Made by a program: the position numbers and the translations under genes. Shown here piece after piece: positions 17,788-28,400 of a stretch of 36,278 nt of DNA (positions are counted from its first letter, which is position 1; each line of letters opens with the position of its first letter). The notes beneath the pieces are model-generated. The model was not told the DNA's origin. It was given only the letters and a program-made list of their open reading frames with translations, and did not search any database. Source of the DNA: an uncultured Planctomycetaceae bacterium. Lineage in GTDB: Bacteria; Planctomycetota; Planctomycetia; Planctomycetales; Planctomycetaceae. The stretch spans positions 1-36,278 of the forward strand of contig CALFSX010000024.1 in the NCBI GenBank assembly GCA_937916515.1. Reading direction: 5' to 3'.

Positions 17788-20700
17788 TTAGCTCACCACT
17801 ACTTTCGGGCCTGTTGTGGCGATTGCGATACTGAATCCCAGTGTAACCAGCACCACCAGCACAAGAATTATCTGCCACAGTGCAACGTTCTGCATCGACG
17901 CGAAATCGAGGTCCAGTTCCAGCGGGGCGTTTTCGGCAACCTGCACGGTGCGGGCGAAGGTGTAGATGACGCCTTCTTCCGGCAGACTGATGATGATCGC
18001 CTGTGGAGCTGGTTCGGTGGTGTGTTGATGCTGAACAAGTCGGCTTGCAATCCGCTGCAGGATGGCGTTGTCGGCGGTTGTGTTGCCTTTCAGTAGCTGG
18101 CTCAGTTCCTGAGGACGAAAGTTCAGTTGGTCCTGCTGAAGAATCGGATTCGCGGCGGCGGCCTGCCGAAGTTGTTCGTTGTCAACCACGTTGACTTCGT
18201 CTCGATTGTTGTCCAGGTACAAACGCTGACGGCGAGTATTCAAACCCACAATCGCCTGTTGCGTTTGCAGGGTTTCTAATTGTACTCGAGCATCTTCGTT
18301 CGATGCCGCGTCCAATGCGTACTGGTTGGCGACGCTGTTCAGAGCCCAGCGAGCTTTCGATTGTTCGCCGGCCTGCAGCAGCTGGTTGGCTTGTTCCAGC
18401 AACTGGGCCGCTCGTTGAGCCTGCACTTGTCGCTTGCCGCTGGCTTTGGTCAGGTACGAATTGCGGTCGTAGTTTTCCTGATTCGTTTGACTGATCAGTT
18501 CTAAGTTGCCGTCGTTGTCGTTGAGTTCAAAGCCTTTCGGAGCAACCACGTTCCATTGGATATTCTCCAGCGGCACGTTCAGTTCCGGACTGCTGAGTTT
18601 CAGGTTGCTAAGTCGATCACCGGGCACAGAATACACAAAGCGAACCACGGCCGTGCGGTCGTCGATGCCGGGCAGAATGTAAAACTGCCACGCATTGGCA
18701 GTGCCACCCTGCCGAATTGAATTCACGCTTTCGCCGTTGACGAAAATGCTGAACAGTTCGCCGCCTGCGGGCAGCCCCACGCTTAAGCTGCTGCGTTGAA
18801 TGACTTCCATTACGACATCAACCGCGGTTAGCTGGTCGCCGGTGGGCGAAAGCACGGTTGTTAGCAATCCCTTGGCGACTCGCAGCTTCAACGCATCGGC
18901 CAGAGAATGCCGAGTGCTGCGAATTGTTAAAGCTTTGGCCGGAACGACCGCTCGAAACGCCAGCGCGGGAGCACTTCGGTTTTCGGCTTCTCGCAAAGGC
19001 TGCGGGACGGAATTCCAGTCGATCCGCTGCCAGCCCTGAGTCAGTTCGTCGTGTTCCAGTTCCAGCCGCCCGCCCGCGCGGATGCCGAAGTAGTAGGACA
19101 GCTGGCGTGCCTGAGGAAACTCGGCGGGAGTCAACGTTTCGTCTTCGTTTGTGCGGTCTCCGCGGCGTTCGTATTCGATGCGGAATTGAAGCTTCCCGAC
19201 AACTCGACGCTTAAACTGAACTTCCCAGATGTTTGAATCGGGAGCTGTTCGAACCATGTCGCTGACGGTGTTGCCGCTGGCTCGCAGAGTTTTAATTTCG
19301 TCTTCGTTGGCAATTGGCAGTGCGACTTGCAGAGTATCGATCGACGCATTCTGAACGACGAAGTTGGCAATCAACGCTGATCGAGTCTGGCCTTCTCGCA
19401 AAGTGATTTCGTGCAGCACCTGGCCGGTTACCCAAGGATCAAGTTTCTCGATGCCCAGCGTTAGGCTCCAGTCGCGTTGCAGCAACCGAAACGCCAACGC
19501 TCCCTGAGCACCACCGCCCAAAGTTCGCGGATCTGCTTCAGACACGTTCTGTCGCGTGACGGTGCGAAGGCGAATGCCGGTGGTTGGTCGCACGACAAGT
19601 TCGCCGCTGTGTCGATCGGCTTCGTTCAATGCGAAGCGAGGAATCTGCCATTCGGCGACGTCAGTTGGTGCGTTGCCCGACAACGTCAGAGCGAAGCTTT
19701 GCGTGCCGATGGTCTTGCCGTTCAGATGCAGAACAATCTGCCGCCCTCCGTCTTCGCTAAGTTCGGCCCAATGATGCAGCGCGGGGCCGGTTAGTGATTC
19801 GACTTCCAGGCCGTCGGGTAACGGAAAGCTAAGTTGAAACAAACCCGCTCGCGAAATTCCAGCGGCGAAGTTTACCGCCAGAACCACTCGCTCATCACCC
19901 AGCGACAACACCTGTTTGCTGACAACGCGAACTTCGGAAGCCACGGGAGCAACTCGCACAGCAAGCTCGCCACCTTCCGCCCCATACCGGTAGACTCGAT
20001 GCAGCACCGACTGCGGGCCACCCGCTTTGGGCATCAGGCTGGTATCGAAGTCGCTTAGGTTAACAGCGGACATTGCGTTGGCTTCCAGAGTTTCCGGTTG
20101 AGCTTCCGCACCGAACGCGATGGCCACCAAACCGACTTCACCGTTGGCTCCGACGACTCGCAGCGGAGCCAGCTTTACATCCGCAGGCAGTGGATCAAGG
20201 CTTCGTTGAGTTTCAATCATGACGGCGAAGGCCTGCGATTGAGCGGGTTCGATCTGCAGTTTCAGCCCGCCGCTATCGGCATCGAACTGCCACGAACCAA
20301 CCGGCCCGCTGACCGAACTGACGGTGAGTCCCTGAGGAACAAGCACGTTAAGTTCGCTGACTTGTCCCTGCGAAGTGCGGATGTTCAAGCGGTGACGGCC
20401 GTCGACGACTCCTGGCCCCGGCAGAAACAGATTCGACGCTTCGACAAAGAACTGAGTCTTCTCGGCCGACACATCGCGTACCTTCGGTTTCAATGCCAGG
20501 CTGCTTTTGCCGGGGCCGAGCAGCACTTTGGCTTTAGTTGATTGTTCGTCGGCTTCGAGCTGCTCGATTCGCACGGCCGTCGCGCCGACGATGTCCCAGC
20601 CCGCTTCGTCGTAGGTCAGATCGATTTGCTGAACAGCGGCCGAGCCTGTCAGCACCGGAAGGTCGGCCGGGTTGATGGCTTCCAGTTGATATTCGAATGT

Positions 20701-21075
20701 GGCCGTGAAGGTTTTGGCCTCCGATGTTTGATCCGCCAAGGGAATGCTGATGACGTAGGTCAGCCCTTCGTTAGGCACGTCGTGTTTGGTGAGTCGCAGG
20801 CCTTCGCCGTTGAAGTTCGTCAGAACGGCGGGAGATTTCAGCAACACGAATTGGACGCCCGGTTGACCGGACACGATGATCGTGCCCGTGGCCTTCAGGC
20901 GAACGTCAGTGCGAGTGATGTTCCATTGTTGCGTGACGGAATCGGCGGCCAGAAAGCCGTCGGGTTGTGCGGCAAACGATGAGCCCGACATCGCGATGGC
21001 AAGGAATGCGATTACCGTGGCGATTGCACGCGACGCGTTGGGGCGGTGAGGCATGGTGGTATTCGATAGTGGCAT
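17788..21075 (-). CDS. Giant exported beta-rich protein with C-terminal membrane anchor (giant A)
   Basis: 1095 residues; ATG 21075 has AAGG eight bases upstream. The signal peptide is about 1-36 (hydrophobic 18-33, cleavage near FAA-Q). Residues 40-850 are almost entirely short amphipathic strands. I see four copies of a recurring module (about 229-289, 400-465, 567-636, 752-815) shared with giant B; each has strand...[IVLF]P, x-V-x-x-V-x-G, often a Trp, then L-x-V and a closing strand. Residues about 880-960 are Gln/Ala-rich helical with coiled-coil character, followed by a Gln/Asn-rich segment. A single membrane helix is at 1065-1089 with a very short cytoplasmic tail. I do not recognise a named family; it resembles unnamed large planctomycete envelope proteins. 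It is the last gene of the ECF sigma/vWA cluster, 159 bp after giant B, with a large palindrome in the gap. Confidence 0.75.
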   Translation of the reverse strand: MPLSNTTMPHRPNASRAIATVIAFLAIAMSGSSFAAQPDGFLAADSVTQQWNITRTDVRLKATGTIIVSGQPGVQFVLLKSPAVLTNFNGEGLRLTKHDVPNEGLTYVISIPLADQTSEAKTFTATFEYQLEAINPADLPVLTGSAAVQQIDLTYDEAGWDIVGATAVRIEQLEADEQSTKAKVLLGPGKSSLALKPKVRDVSAEKTQFFVEASNLFLPGPGVVDGRHRLNIRTSQGQVSELNVLVPQGLTVSSVSGPVGSWQFDADSGGLKLQIEPAQSQAFAVMIETQRSLDPLPADVKLAPLRVVGANGEVGLVAIAFGAEAQPETLEANAMSAVNLSDFDTSLMPKAGGPQSVLHRVYRYGAEGGELAVRVAPVASEVRVVSKQVLSLGDERVVLAVNFAAGISRAGLFQLSFPLPDGLEVESLTGPALHHWAELSEDGGRQIVLHLNGKTIGTQSFALTLSGNAPTDVAEWQIPRFALNEADRHSGELVVRPTTGIRLRTVTRQNVSEADPRTLGGGAQGALAFRLLQRDWSLTLGIEKLDPWVTGQVLHEITLREGQTRSALIANFVVQNASIDTLQVALPIANEDEIKTLRASGNTVSDMVRTAPDSNIWEVQFKRRVVGKLQFRIEYERRGDRTNEDETLTPAEFPQARQLSYYFGIRAGGRLELEHDELTQGWQRIDWNSVPQPLREAENRSAPALAFRAVVPAKALTIRSTRHSLADALKLRVAKGLLTTVLSPTGDQLTAVDVVMEVIQRSSLSVGLPAGGELFSIFVNGESVNSIRQGGTANAWQFYILPGIDDRTAVVRFVYSVPGDRLSNLKLSSPELNVPLENIQWNVVAPKGFELNDNDGNLELISQTNQENYDRNSYLTKASGKRQVQAQRAAQLLEQANQLLQAGEQSKARWALNSVANQYALDAASNEDARVQLETLQTQQAIVGLNTRRQRLYLDNNRDEVNVVDNEQLRQAAAANPILQQDQLNFRPQELSQLLKGNTTADNAILQRIASRLVQHQHTTEPAPQAIIISLPEEGVIYTFARTVQVAENAPLELDLDFASMQNVALWQIILVLVVLVTLGFSIAIATTGPKVVVS

Positions 21076-21123
21076 GTCTGAAGCCTTATGAATTATGTTC
21101 GAGGCCGAGCTTTACATTTCTAC

Positions 21124-21221
21124 GCCACCGGATTTACTCCGGTGGTTATGAGGTTTCTGCACTACTGATTTCGTTCTTCTGTAGTGCAAAAACCTTATTC
21201 CACCGAGGTAAACTCGGTGGC
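21124..21221. repeat. 98-bp nested palindrome (three-hairpin element)
   Basis: The whole element is an imperfect inverted repeat. AGGTTTCTGCACTAC (21151-21165) pairs with GTAGTGCAAAAACCT (21181-21195) with one mismatch. Outside it, each arm carries its own hairpin, CCACCGGA-TTTAC-TCCGGTGG (21125-21145) and CCACCGAG-GTAAA-CTCGGTGG (21200-21220). The two outer hairpins differ at two stem positions on both sides, so pairing is kept in each. It lies in the gap between giant B and giant A; the right hairpin is about 14 bp after the giant B stop and may act as a terminator or processing site. Confidence 0.85.
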
Positions 21222-21234
21222 GGACTGGAGTTCA

Positions 21235-24200
21235 TCATGCAGAACTCGCTTCGGGGCTTACAGGTTCTCGCTTCGTTTTCCGGTTCGCCTTCCACCTTCC
21301 AAACACACCACCAACCCAACGACCAAGATCGCGAAACCCGTCGTAGGCTGGTCTCACAAACAGAACCAAAATCGTGATGCCCAGTAATCCGAAAAACCAG
21401 GCGGCGGAATCGCCCTGCAACAGCACGCCCATCGCGATCGCCAGCATTCCGACACAACGCAGCATCATCTTTTGCGATGCCCCAAACTTTCGGAACGACA
21501 ACGCAAGCAGCGCGATGCCGGTCAATGCCGCGGCCAGACCGACCCATGACAAATTGACTTGCCACACAGGCATGCTGCTGACCTGAAGTTCAACCGTTTC
21601 GCCCGCGGCCAGAATTGGCAGACTCAGCTGCAACGGTTCCGGACCTCTTATTTGCGAATACGCGGTTACAGCAAGCTGGTACGATCCCAGGATGGCCGTA
21701 CCCAAAATCGCAAGTCCTAAAATTCGCCACGCCGCCGACTTGTCTCGCATCCAGATTCCGATGCATGCCAGCAAACCGATAACAAACAGCGATACGATTC
21801 CTCGCTGAGCCACCCATTCAAAACCTGACGGTCGCAACACGGGTACGGGCGGTTTGACTGTTCCGGTGGTTGGCACCAGTACGTGATGTTCGTCGCCACT
21901 GATGTCCCATTGAGTCTTCAGCACCGGCGCGAAGACAATCGGCAACGTGAGTTTCGGTTGTGTTCCCTTCACGGTAGGTTTGCCCAGCCGCAGTCGAACT
22001 TCTATGGGAATATTGGGATCGGTGCCGCCGGGAAGGGGAATCAGAGTAGCGTCGTCGGCCTGGCGAGCAGTCACGGGCTGGCCGTTGACGGATACTTCCC
22101 ACAGACGGACCGGGTCGGCGGGAATCTGAATTCGCAACGTCCGCTGGCCTCGTGATTTTACGTAGTACAACACGTCCGTCACCAGTTCGCCGTCCTGTGA
22201 AACTCGGCTGTTGGCTTCCGAAAATTCCACCACCTGATCCACCGTGCTGCCCGGTTCAAACCATTTGACTTTCAGGTTCAGGCTGAACGGCCGATCGGTG
22301 TACTGCCACGTGCCCAGCGGAGGTGCCGTGCTTAGCAATCGGAATTCGGCCGGCAGTTCCAGCGGATCCAGTTTCAACATGTCGTCGGTCATCGATACGG
22401 TTTCGATCTCCACCTGCATCGGGCTGACCACCTGAATGTAGCCTCGTTCGCCCTGCACACCGGTCGGCGAAAGCTGCCCTGCCTGAAACGTGCTGGTGCT
22501 TTTGTCGGGCTTCTCTTCAAACGTCACCAGCAACGTGTACGCTCCCATCACCGGCTGATGCAGCGACACAATCAGAGTGTCCGCTTCTCGCCGCCAGGTG
22601 CGCACGTCCTGACCGTCGACCATCACGTTGCCCATGGTTTCGGGGACGGCGATCTTCCATTCCGAAACCGGGGCTCCTGTGACGAAGTAGTTGATCAACG
22701 CACTTCCATAAACCGTTTCCTGGCTTAGCGAATACAGATGAAACACGTCCGACTGAACATTGCGTTCCAGTAGTTCGATCTGCATTGTGGCCGACCACGC
22801 GGGTTCACGAATTCGAAACGCCTGCTGCAATTGAGCCGACTGTTTGGGAAAATACGACAGCGGCTTTTCAACCAGCAGATCCGTCTGACCCACGACAACT
22901 CGAAACCCAGGAGCCCCCACGATGCCGATGGCCCCTCGCACGGTTTTCGCCCCCGGATATTCGATGCGTTGCAGAACCCAGTTGCCCGCCGCCGCGACTT
23001 CGCTTTTTTCCAGATGCAGCGTCACCAACTGCCGACCGACTACGTCTTTGCCAAACACAACCTTCAAATTGCGGCGACCATCCACAACGGTAGACGCGGC
23101 GATATAGTCGGCCACGCTGGCTCCAGTGACGGACACCACCGAATAGTCCGCTGGAATGCCAAAGTCCCATTCTCGAATCGGTGCTTCGCGAACATCCAGT
23201 TCGATGTCGGCTTTGATAACTCGATCCGTTTCCGCAAGTTCATACAGCACCAACTGAGACACATTGACTTCCGGTTCGATGCGATCGGCCGCCACGGTGA
23301 ACGCGTGGTCCGCAGCGGGAAAGCGGTACACGAAAATCTGTCGAGCTTCGATGGCGGCGGCGGGGAATTGCTCGGGGGCCAGTTGAGTCAACCCGCTGAG
23401 CTCCGTTGGTTCAAGGCGAACGGAGCCGGCGTTTGTGATCCGCAAAAAGCCAGAATGCCGGATGGCCCCAATTGGCGACAATCGCAGCCCTTCAACTCGC
23501 ACAGGAAACGCTCCCAGCGCCGTTTGACTGCGAACCTTGATCTGACTTGTGCCGGTGATCGGCTGGCTGAGCGTTGCTTCCAGCAGACGATCTTCGCCCT
23601 GTTTGGTGACCGTCCAGCCGACGATGTTGGTGCCCTGAACGTCCAGGATTTCTCCGGGGCCCTGCAGCAGAATGCGAATCGAATTCAGTTCGCCCTGCAG
23701 AACCTGATAGTCGATTTGATGATTTTGACGCAACAAGCCGGCTCCGACCTGAGCTTCAATGGTTCCCGTGGTGGAAAAGAACAGCTTGCCGTCGCCCGTT
23801 TTTCGAGCTGTCTTCCAGGACAGTTTGGCTCGACCAGTTGCTGGCAGAAAACCCATCCAGTTGTCGTCGTTGTGCAAAGGAACGACGGATTCCTGGTCTC
23901 GATGGAAGTCCAGATCCGGGGCCAAACCGGTCAGTGTCAACGGCACCACGGCACTCGCACCGATGACAAAGTCCATGCTGCGAACGTTGCCGGGAGATGA
24001 TGTTACTCCAGCCACAAAATCCAGCGACACAGCAAACGTGCCCGCTTCAGGAAACACCAGCTTGTACACGGTTTGATTTTCCTGAGTCGTCAGTCGCAAC
24101 CTGTAATTGGCGTTGGTTGGCACTTCGGTGACCGCGGCGTTGCCCGACAGAATGGTGATTTCGGCATTGGCTTCGGTCACATTAGCTGTGCCAGCAAACT

Positions 24201-25113
24201 GAAACAGAATCGAATCTCCGTTGGCGTGTACGTTGCCTTTCAGAGTCGTGTTTGTCAGTTCGACGGCGGCGGGAGAAGCTCCGGCTTTGTTTAGCATGAG
24301 CTTGATTTGCCCGCCGGTCGGCGACTGAAACCGAGCAATGCCGTCCGACGAATCCAGCGGAGCAAACCCTGTCGCCGCCGTCACTGCTGCTTCGATTTCC
24401 GCTGCGTATTGCAGGTTGACAACGCAATCAAAACCCAAGGCGTCGCCGGGTGTGAGATGTGTGAGTTCAATGGCCACGGGTTGTTTCAAGTCGTACTTCA
24501 CCGAACGAAGATTCACCTTCACGATCAGCCGTTTGTCAGCATCGCGGACCGTCAGATCAAGAAAACGCTGGCTTCCCTGCTGCCGCACCGACCACGCTTT
24601 CAGGTTGCCACCGGTGACATCCAGCACCGAATCCGGGCCGTTGATGCCCAAAGAAACCGTCGTCGCTTTGCCCTGCACAATTTTCAGTGTGACGTCGATG
24701 GATTGTTCGACGTGGTCTATTCCGACATTGGCCGTCGCCTTTGCGATGGCCGAATAGAACAACGCCGGTTCTGGAATTTCCGCCGGACCTTTGATGATGA
24801 TTGTCCGCGCGCCGTCGTCGGATGCTGACGTGCTGATTGCCGCGCCGGTTGGGGGAGTGGTCTGCGGTGGTTCAGCAGGTTTGGGTGCGGGGGCGGACGT
24901 GGTTTCGTCGCCTGTTGCCGGTTCGTCGGTTGTCGGTGTTTTGGCAGCCTCGACGGGAGTTTCATCGTTTGCTGCAGCGTCTGCGGTGACCGCCTGAACA
25001 GCTTCGTCCTGAGCGTGGCTTGGGGTGGCGATGAGCGAGATGAGCATCAACGCGGCGAGTCTCGCAAGAAGGCGAAGTGAATTGCCCGGCGTGAAGAGTG
25101 AAGTTGTGTGCAT
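21235..25113 (-). CDS. Giant exported beta-rich protein with multi-helix membrane domain (giant B)
   Basis: 1292 residues. A signal peptide (about 1-34, ending SHA-Q) is followed by a Thr/Pro/Glu-rich linker (about 38-95) and about 950 residues of predicted beta structure. Five copies of the module also found in giant A are visible at about 138-203, 466-529, 637-703, 804-866 and 979-1043. The clearest anchor is W-x-[IF]-x-[IV]-P, then V-x-V-x-G-x-x-V, then W, then L-x-V-x-[LF]...G. Near the end are about five membrane helices (1104-1121, 1129-1150, 1188-1207, 1215-1233, 1238-1255) and a basic cytoplasmic tail (RWKANRKTKR). The bulk should therefore sit outside the cytoplasmic membrane. No named family was recognised. 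It lies between the vWA anti-sigma-like gene (310 bp upstream) and giant A (159 bp downstream), all on one strand. Confidence 0.75.
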   Translation of the reverse strand: MHTTSLFTPGNSLRLLARLAALMLISLIATPSHAQDEAVQAVTADAAANDETPVEAAKTPTTDEPATGDETTSAPAPKPAEPPQTTPPTGAAISTSASDDGARTIIIKGPAEIPEPALFYSAIAKATANVGIDHVEQSIDVTLKIVQGKATTVSLGINGPDSVLDVTGGNLKAWSVRQQGSQRFLDLTVRDADKRLIVKVNLRSVKYDLKQPVAIELTHLTPGDALGFDCVVNLQYAAEIEAAVTAATGFAPLDSSDGIARFQSPTGGQIKLMLNKAGASPAAVELTNTTLKGNVHANGDSILFQFAGTANVTEANAEITILSGNAAVTEVPTNANYRLRLTTQENQTVYKLVFPEAGTFAVSLDFVAGVTSSPGNVRSMDFVIGASAVVPLTLTGLAPDLDFHRDQESVVPLHNDDNWMGFLPATGRAKLSWKTARKTGDGKLFFSTTGTIEAQVGAGLLRQNHQIDYQVLQGELNSIRILLQGPGEILDVQGTNIVGWTVTKQGEDRLLEATLSQPITGTSQIKVRSQTALGAFPVRVEGLRLSPIGAIRHSGFLRITNAGSVRLEPTELSGLTQLAPEQFPAAAIEARQIFVYRFPAADHAFTVAADRIEPEVNVSQLVLYELAETDRVIKADIELDVREAPIREWDFGIPADYSVVSVTGASVADYIAASTVVDGRRNLKVVFGKDVVGRQLVTLHLEKSEVAAAGNWVLQRIEYPGAKTVRGAIGIVGAPGFRVVVGQTDLLVEKPLSYFPKQSAQLQQAFRIREPAWSATMQIELLERNVQSDVFHLYSLSQETVYGSALINYFVTGAPVSEWKIAVPETMGNVMVDGQDVRTWRREADTLIVSLHQPVMGAYTLLVTFEEKPDKSTSTFQAGQLSPTGVQGERGYIQVVSPMQVEIETVSMTDDMLKLDPLELPAEFRLLSTAPPLGTWQYTDRPFSLNLKVKWFEPGSTVDQVVEFSEANSRVSQDGELVTDVLYYVKSRGQRTLRIQIPADPVRLWEVSVNGQPVTARQADDATLIPLPGGTDPNIPIEVRLRLGKPTVKGTQPKLTLPIVFAPVLKTQWDISGDEHHVLVPTTGTVKPPVPVLRPSGFEWVAQRGIVSLFVIGLLACIGIWMRDKSAAWRILGLAILGTAILGSYQLAVTAYSQIRGPEPLQLSLPILAAGETVELQVSSMPVWQVNLSWVGLAAALTGIALLALSFRKFGASQKMMLRCVGMLAIAMGVLLQGDSAAWFFGLLGITILVLFVRPAYDGFRDLGRWVGGVFGRWKANRKTKREPVSPEASSA

Positions 25114-25423
25114 AGTTTTCTATTTCTTCAATGACTGCGGTTCAGGCCAACGATCCAAGCTGTGCGTTCCGGTGTACCGTTTCGCTATTTAAACACCTCG
25201 GGTGTTGTTCTTCACTTCGGGTCAAAGGCCCTCTGTTGTTAGTTGTGGTTGCCTACCCAGCCCTTCGGACTGGGCTAGGTAAATGGCCGGGGCTTTGCCC
25301 CGTAAACACCAGGCGTTTAGTTTCGTAGGCCGGACCAAGCGGAGCGCAGTTCCGGCTTTTCCCCGAACGATCATTCAATACACTGCCGGAACATCGTCGC
25401 TACGCTCCTTGGTCCGGCCTTCT
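25114..25423. other. 310-bp gap rich in hairpins within the sigma-factor cluster
   Basis: The gap lies between the vWA gene stop and the giant B start. It contains hairpins AACACC-TCG-GGTGTT (25192-25206), CCCAG with CTGGG (25256-25274, extended outward by CCTA and TAGG) and GGGGC-TTT-GCCCC (25289-25301), plus the palindrome at 25327-25420. No ORF is credible. Giant B may have its own promoter here, or the hairpins may process one long transcript. Confidence 0.5.
25327..25420. repeat. 94-bp imperfect palindrome
   Basis: The outer arms AGGCCGGACCAAG (25327-25339) and CTTGGTCCGGCCT (25408-25420) are perfect over 13 bp. They are followed inward by GGAGCG with CGCTCC and by TTCCGGC (25350-25356) with GCCGGAA (25385-25391). 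The element ends three bases before the stop codon of the vWA gene on the minus strand. It resembles small palindromic intergenic elements of bacteria; whether it is repeated elsewhere in the genome cannot be seen here. Confidence 0.75.
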
Positions 25424-28400
25424 CTACTTCCCACTCAACTGTCTCGCCTGTTCAATCAGCTGTTGCAGTTGTTGAACTCGTGTGTCGTTGCGAGCCTGTT
25501 CCGGCAATCCGGACATCAGCCCGGACAGCACTTGCAGGTCGACGGATTCGCCTAACGGTTCCCATCGCAGTTTGGCCGCCAGCATCGCCGCCGATGTGGC
25601 GATGCGAAGTGAAGGTGCGGCCTGGTCGGGGCGAGCTGCGTCGGCCTGGTACGGAATGGGCCAGCGGTTTTCGACCATTTCTCCTGTCGATAAATCCTGA
25701 AACCTCACCGATACCGAACCCACGTCGCCTTCGCCATCGGGCAACGCTTCGAATTGATACATGGCGACTCCCGCTTCGGCCGCGGCCATTTCGGCGGCGT
25801 CGACGCTGTCGTTGCGGAAGTCTTCCTTTTTCAGAATGTGCTTTTCAAAGCCCAGCAGTTTGTACTTGCCGACTCGTTTAGAATTGAATTCCACCTGCAC
25901 CTTGACGTTCTTTGCAGAAGGTCGCAGAGCACCCGCGATCTGTTTAGCAAACCCGTCGTCTGCAGATTCCAGCGAATCCAGCAGGTAGTAACGACCGTCG
26001 CCTTTGCGAGCTAACGCTTCCAGAACTTCGTCGTTCAGCCCATCGGCACTGATTCCGGCCGCGTCAAACGCGATGCCCGAGTTTCTCATGGCGGTCACCA
26101 TCTGCGACAGGCTTTCCGGGTTGGCATTGCCCAGGTTGACGGCCCCATCGGTCAGCAAAATGATTCGATTTTGAGCACTGGAAGTTTGTTGTTCCCGTGC
26201 CTTTTCGAACGCCAGTTGCAAAGCCGCTTCGATGTTGGTGCCGCCTTCACTGGGCAGCTCGTCGATGAGTCCGACAAGCTTGCCCGCGTCGGCACCGCCC
26301 ACTTTGTCGGCCAACAGTCGAGGCTGGCGAGCAAAACTAATGAGCGTCACCTGATCGATCGGCGTCAACTGTTGAGCAAGCATCGCGAACGCTCGACGAA
26401 CCGTTTGCTGTCGATCGATGCGTTCCATGGAGCCGGAATTATCCAGCAAAAACGTCAATCGCAGCGGAGTCTGACTGGCTCGCCCGGCCGCCGCGGTTCT
26501 CATGGAAACTCGCAGCAGATTTCGTTGTTGCACAAACGGATGAATCGATTGTTCAATGGCACACGTCACCTTTTCGCCGTTGGCTGGCATAGGATCGCCG
26601 TAGTCGAAGGCGTTGACGAATTCTTCAATCCGCACCTTCGCCGCCTCGGGCCATTCGCCCTTTGCAAGAGCCGCCAAAGCCAGCTTGAACGACACATCGC
26701 TGACGTGCAGAGAGAAAGTGGAAAACGCTTCGTTTGCGGCCACCTTTTCGTTGAGGCTTGCGACTGGAGCAGTTTTCGTGACGTTAGATTTTGGCTGCGA
26801 TTCGGCTTTCTTACTCAGATCAATCAGAGATTCTCGATTTGTCGAGTTCGAAAGAATGGAACTTTGATCAGCCGGGCCGACACCAAAATCAGCTGGGGAT
26901 CGCCATGTGAAAAAGAGCTGTGATTGCAAGTCGGATTGCTCTGGAAGCTCGGGAATGGTCGTTGTGCCCGAGAAGGACGGAATAACAACCGGTTGTTCGC
27001 CATCCGCCAGTTCAGCCAGCCCGTTAGCTCGGCCGAAAAGCGCGATCGCGTCCTGTTTCTCAGCGTTGACTCCAGAAGCATCAACGGCGAAAGGATGTGC
27101 CGACGGCTCACTTTCCGTTATCGCGATGGTGGTCCCTTTGATGAAGTCATCTTCGGGGACCGGCATGTTCAAGCCGTCTCCATCGGCATCGGCATCGACG
27201 TCTGTGCCGCGGCTCAAAGTGTCGCCAAGTCGACCGAGCAGTTCGGCTGGCGAACTGCGTTGCAGTTCGATAGGACGCACAGAGCTGTCTTTTGATGCGA
27301 CCGAATTAGCTGCCGTTCCGCCACCTCCAAATCCACCACCGCCCATACCACCGGCGGTCGTGGGTGAGTCGACTTGACCGTTGGCACGAATGGTTCCGTC
27401 CTCGAATAAGCCTGACGCCCGGTCTGGAGCAAACCCCAACATCAGCGGCACTTCCTGTTCGCCGATGATGATTCGTGGTGTCACCGTCATTTCCGGGACG
27501 TTGACCGCTGCGATATTTTCTTGTCCTTGCCGCTCTAACGCCACGGACGGTCGAACGACACCGCCAAGCGTGACCGAACCACCGTTCGGAACCGCGATCG
27601 GTGGCAAAGCAGAGTCCGCCTCAGTTTCCCCAGTTTCTGGAACAACAGTTTCTGGAACAGCCTGGAAGTTGTAGTTCTGGGAATTCGCCGGTTCGCCATT
27701 CAGTGTGAAAAGATCAGTGACCGGCGATCCGGAGGTGTTACTCTGTTTTCCGGAGTCAAACCGGAATCGATCAACGGCAGGATTCACTGTTTGTGACTCC
27801 CAGTTCCGAGTCACGTTCGCCTTGTCGTTAAAGCCGTCAATGATTGGCGATTGATTCAAAGCAGCAGCTAGCTCCTCTCGCGATTCGCTGAGCCGTTCAG
27901 GCTTCGACTCATTATCGTAAAGCAGTGCCAGCCCGTCGTTGGCTTGAAGTCCGGACATAGGTTCAGTCTCGGGCGTCGTTAATTCGCCGAGCACGCTTTC
28001 AAGCCGATCGGCAACTTCAGGCTCATTAGTTTCCTCCACCCACACTCCGGCCGCTCGCTGCGGTTTCGGCATTGTGATGCTGAGCTTTTCTTCAGACGTA
28101 CGACCTTCTTGTCCTCGACCTGCAGCTCCGTCCCGAAACATCCACGTTGTATTGTCTTGTGCGATGGATTCCACACCTAATGCGGAGGCAACATCGTTCT
28201 CTGCAACGGCTTGTTGACGATCCAACTTCTCCACCAGAGACTCTACCTTTTCAGCGTCCGCTTTGTTTCCCTTCAGGATGATCATGTCCAGGTCCTGCAT
28301 CTCCTTGCCGCTAACTGCACCTCGAAGATTGAGCGAGCCTTCCGCTGCCTTAGCAACAAGTTCATCGGCGCCAACAGCCTGCGGCTTTGCAGCAGGCTCG

